Shown: positions 63,168-64,000 of the stretch, piece by piece
How positions within the stretch are numbered: position 1 is the stretch's first letter
How the letters are laid out: each line of letters opens with the position of its first letter
DNA from: Curvibacter microcysteis
Lineage (GTDB): Bacteria > Pseudomonadota > Gammaproteobacteria > Burkholderiales > Burkholderiaceae_C
DNA length: 64,000 nucleotides
Direction of reading: 5' to 3'
Assembly (NCBI RefSeq): GCF_028649455.1
Contig: NZ_JAQSIO010000005.1
Span: forward strand, 1 to 64,000
Position numbers and translations under genes: made by a program
The notes under the pieces: model-generated
Databases searched by the model: none
What the model was told of the DNA's origin: nothing
Seen by the model: the letters and a program-made list of their open reading frames with translations, nothing else

Positions 63168-63629
63168 TCACAGCACCCCGATCAGCTGCACTTCAAAGGT
63201 GACGGGCTGGCCGGCCAGCGGGTGGTTGAAGTCAAACAACACCGCCTCGTCACTGAGCTGCTGCACCGCACCGGCGTAGCTGCCCGTGCCGTCGGGGGTG
63301 GGGAACTGCACCACGTCACCGACGTGGTACTGCTCGTCCGGGTCGCCCAGCTGCACCAGCAGCTTGCGCGCCACCCACTGCAGCATGTCGGGGTTGCGCT
63401 CGCCAAAGGCCTCGCCGGCGGCGATCTCGAACTGGCTGCGCGTGCCCTCGGCCAGGCCGATCAGCCGCTGCTCCACCGCAGGCGACAACTCGCCGGTGCC
63501 CAGCGACAAAGTGGCAGGCTTGTCCTCGAAAGTATTGATGATGTCCCCAGCCGGACCGGAGAGCCGGTAATGCAGCGTGAGAAAGGAGTCCGACTTGACG
63601 ACGGAAGCTTGAGTGGGCGTTGTTGACAT
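63168..63629 (-). CDS. slpA: FKBP-type peptidyl-prolyl isomerase (SlpA-like)
   Basis: ATG 63629 has GGGA upstream and gives 153 aa; an 18-residue longer frame has no binding site. The protein has the FKBP core with [43 protein letters not shown], and an inserted-in-flap region in the middle ([21 protein letters not shown]), then [22 protein letters not shown]. This is the SlpA/SlyD architecture without the His-rich tail. It catalyses prolyl isomerisation and may act as a chaperone in the cytoplasm. It is cotranscribed with ispH. Confidence 0.9.
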   Translation of the reverse strand: MSTTPTQASVVKSDSFLTLHYRLSGPAGDIINTFEDKPATLSLGTGELSPAVEQRLIGLAEGTRSQFEIAAGEAFGERNPDMLQWVARKLLVQLGDPDEQYHVGDVVQFPTPDGTGSYAGAVQQLSDEAVLFDFNHPLAGQPVTFEVQLIGVL

Positions 63630-63839
63630 GGAAGTCCCGATAAACTGGCCGCTATTGTAAAAAACCGGCCAGAGTCCCTTCACATGACGGGTCCACTGTT
63701 GCTTTTTCCGTTCCCTCCTGCGGGGTGTTGCAGTGCCTGGGAACCCAGGCGCCGCCGCCCTCGCAGCCGCCCCACGAGCCGCGTTTTGTCATCACCCTTC
63801 ACCTGGATGGGGCCCACCCGATGGGTCCTGACCGCCCCC

Positions 63840-64000
63840 ATGAGCCTGCAGGATTTGCCGCCTGATGCCCGCCCGCGCGAGAAGCTGATCGCGCGTGGCC
63901 CCGGCGCGCTCAGCGACGCCGAGCTGCTGGCCCTGCTGCTGCGCACCGGGCTGGCGGGCAAGAACGTGCTGCAACTGGCGCAAGAGCTGCTCGACCGCTT
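63840..64000 (+). CDS. radC: RadC-family protein, 5' part cut by the window edge
   Basis: The frame starts at ATG 63840 and stays open to the end of the window. It reads [20 protein letters not shown] followed by [17 protein letters not shown], the N-terminal helix-hairpin-helix region of RadC (JAB/MPN-type) proteins. The catalytic JAB motif lies beyond the edge. It is divergent from the SlpA-ispH unit across about 210 bp. Confidence 0.9.
   Translation, partial: MSLQDLPPDARPREKLIARGPGALSDAELLALLLRTGLAGKNVLQLAQELLDR

Overview
The window reads as a chromosome segment of a high-GC betaproteobacterium, most likely a Comamonadaceae-type Burkholderiales. This is an inference from the GC-rich coding style, three Bug-type tricarboxylate-transporter receptors, LysR/IclR-controlled aromatic catabolism genes, a tandem glycine riboswitch upstream of a dadA-like gene, and an IPTL-CTERM relic. 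No insertion sequence, integrase, phage gene or CRISPR array was found.

Layout. 1-607 carries strong leftward tandem promoters, probably for a stable-RNA operon outside the window. 608-5130 is a rightward housekeeping run: PHP phosphoesterase, DMT exporter, YciO-type protein, site-2 protease and trpS. A terminator follows, then a convergent chemoreceptor (5243-6865). 7147-9934 is a two-gene quinate/shikimate catabolic unit (AroE-like dehydrogenase plus QuiC1-type dehydroshikimate dehydratase) with a clear upstream palindrome. 9987-12601 pairs a haem-binding membrane sensor with an MscS-type channel.

12846-29981 is the most striking region: about 17 kb of leftward genes for a four-protein envelope system built from DUF11-like (TIGR01451-type) beta domains. 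It comprises a 210-aa stand-alone domain protein, a 979-aa secreted protein, a 1,899-aa protein that joins DUF11/SdrD-like modules to a large outer-membrane beta-barrel, and a 2,427-aa giant with ten DUF11 repeats arranged in an AABC higher-order pattern. Its two large secreted members share a C-terminal domain that resembles the small protein.

30531-38013 is catabolic: aldehyde dehydrogenase, Bug receptor, then a divergent LysR and an operon for hydroxyquinol ring cleavage (intradiol dioxygenase, YciI, Dabb, maleylacetate reductase, Bug receptor). A second chemoreceptor (38075-40069) and a D-amino-acid dehydrogenase preceded by a tandem glycine riboswitch follow. 41934-47825 is a tight leftward operon for two exported caspase-fold proteases flanking a CHASE2 membrane sensor, plus a small exported protein. 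Directly upstream lie a response regulator and a 7TMR-DISM histidine kinase (47980-50653), and then an IPTL-CTERM pseudogene.

51529-57942 holds a quinone oxidoreductase, an IclR regulator divergent from a lipoprotein alpha/beta hydrolase, a third Bug receptor, a dimeric-barrel protein and a LysR regulator. The right end is housekeeping: tRNA-Ser(CGA) with serS, an exported hypothetical protein, a threonine dehydratase, a CBS protein, ispH with an SlpA-type FKBP, and the start of radC cut by the window edge. Most unmatched long frames on the opposite strand are GC-driven shadows of these genes.
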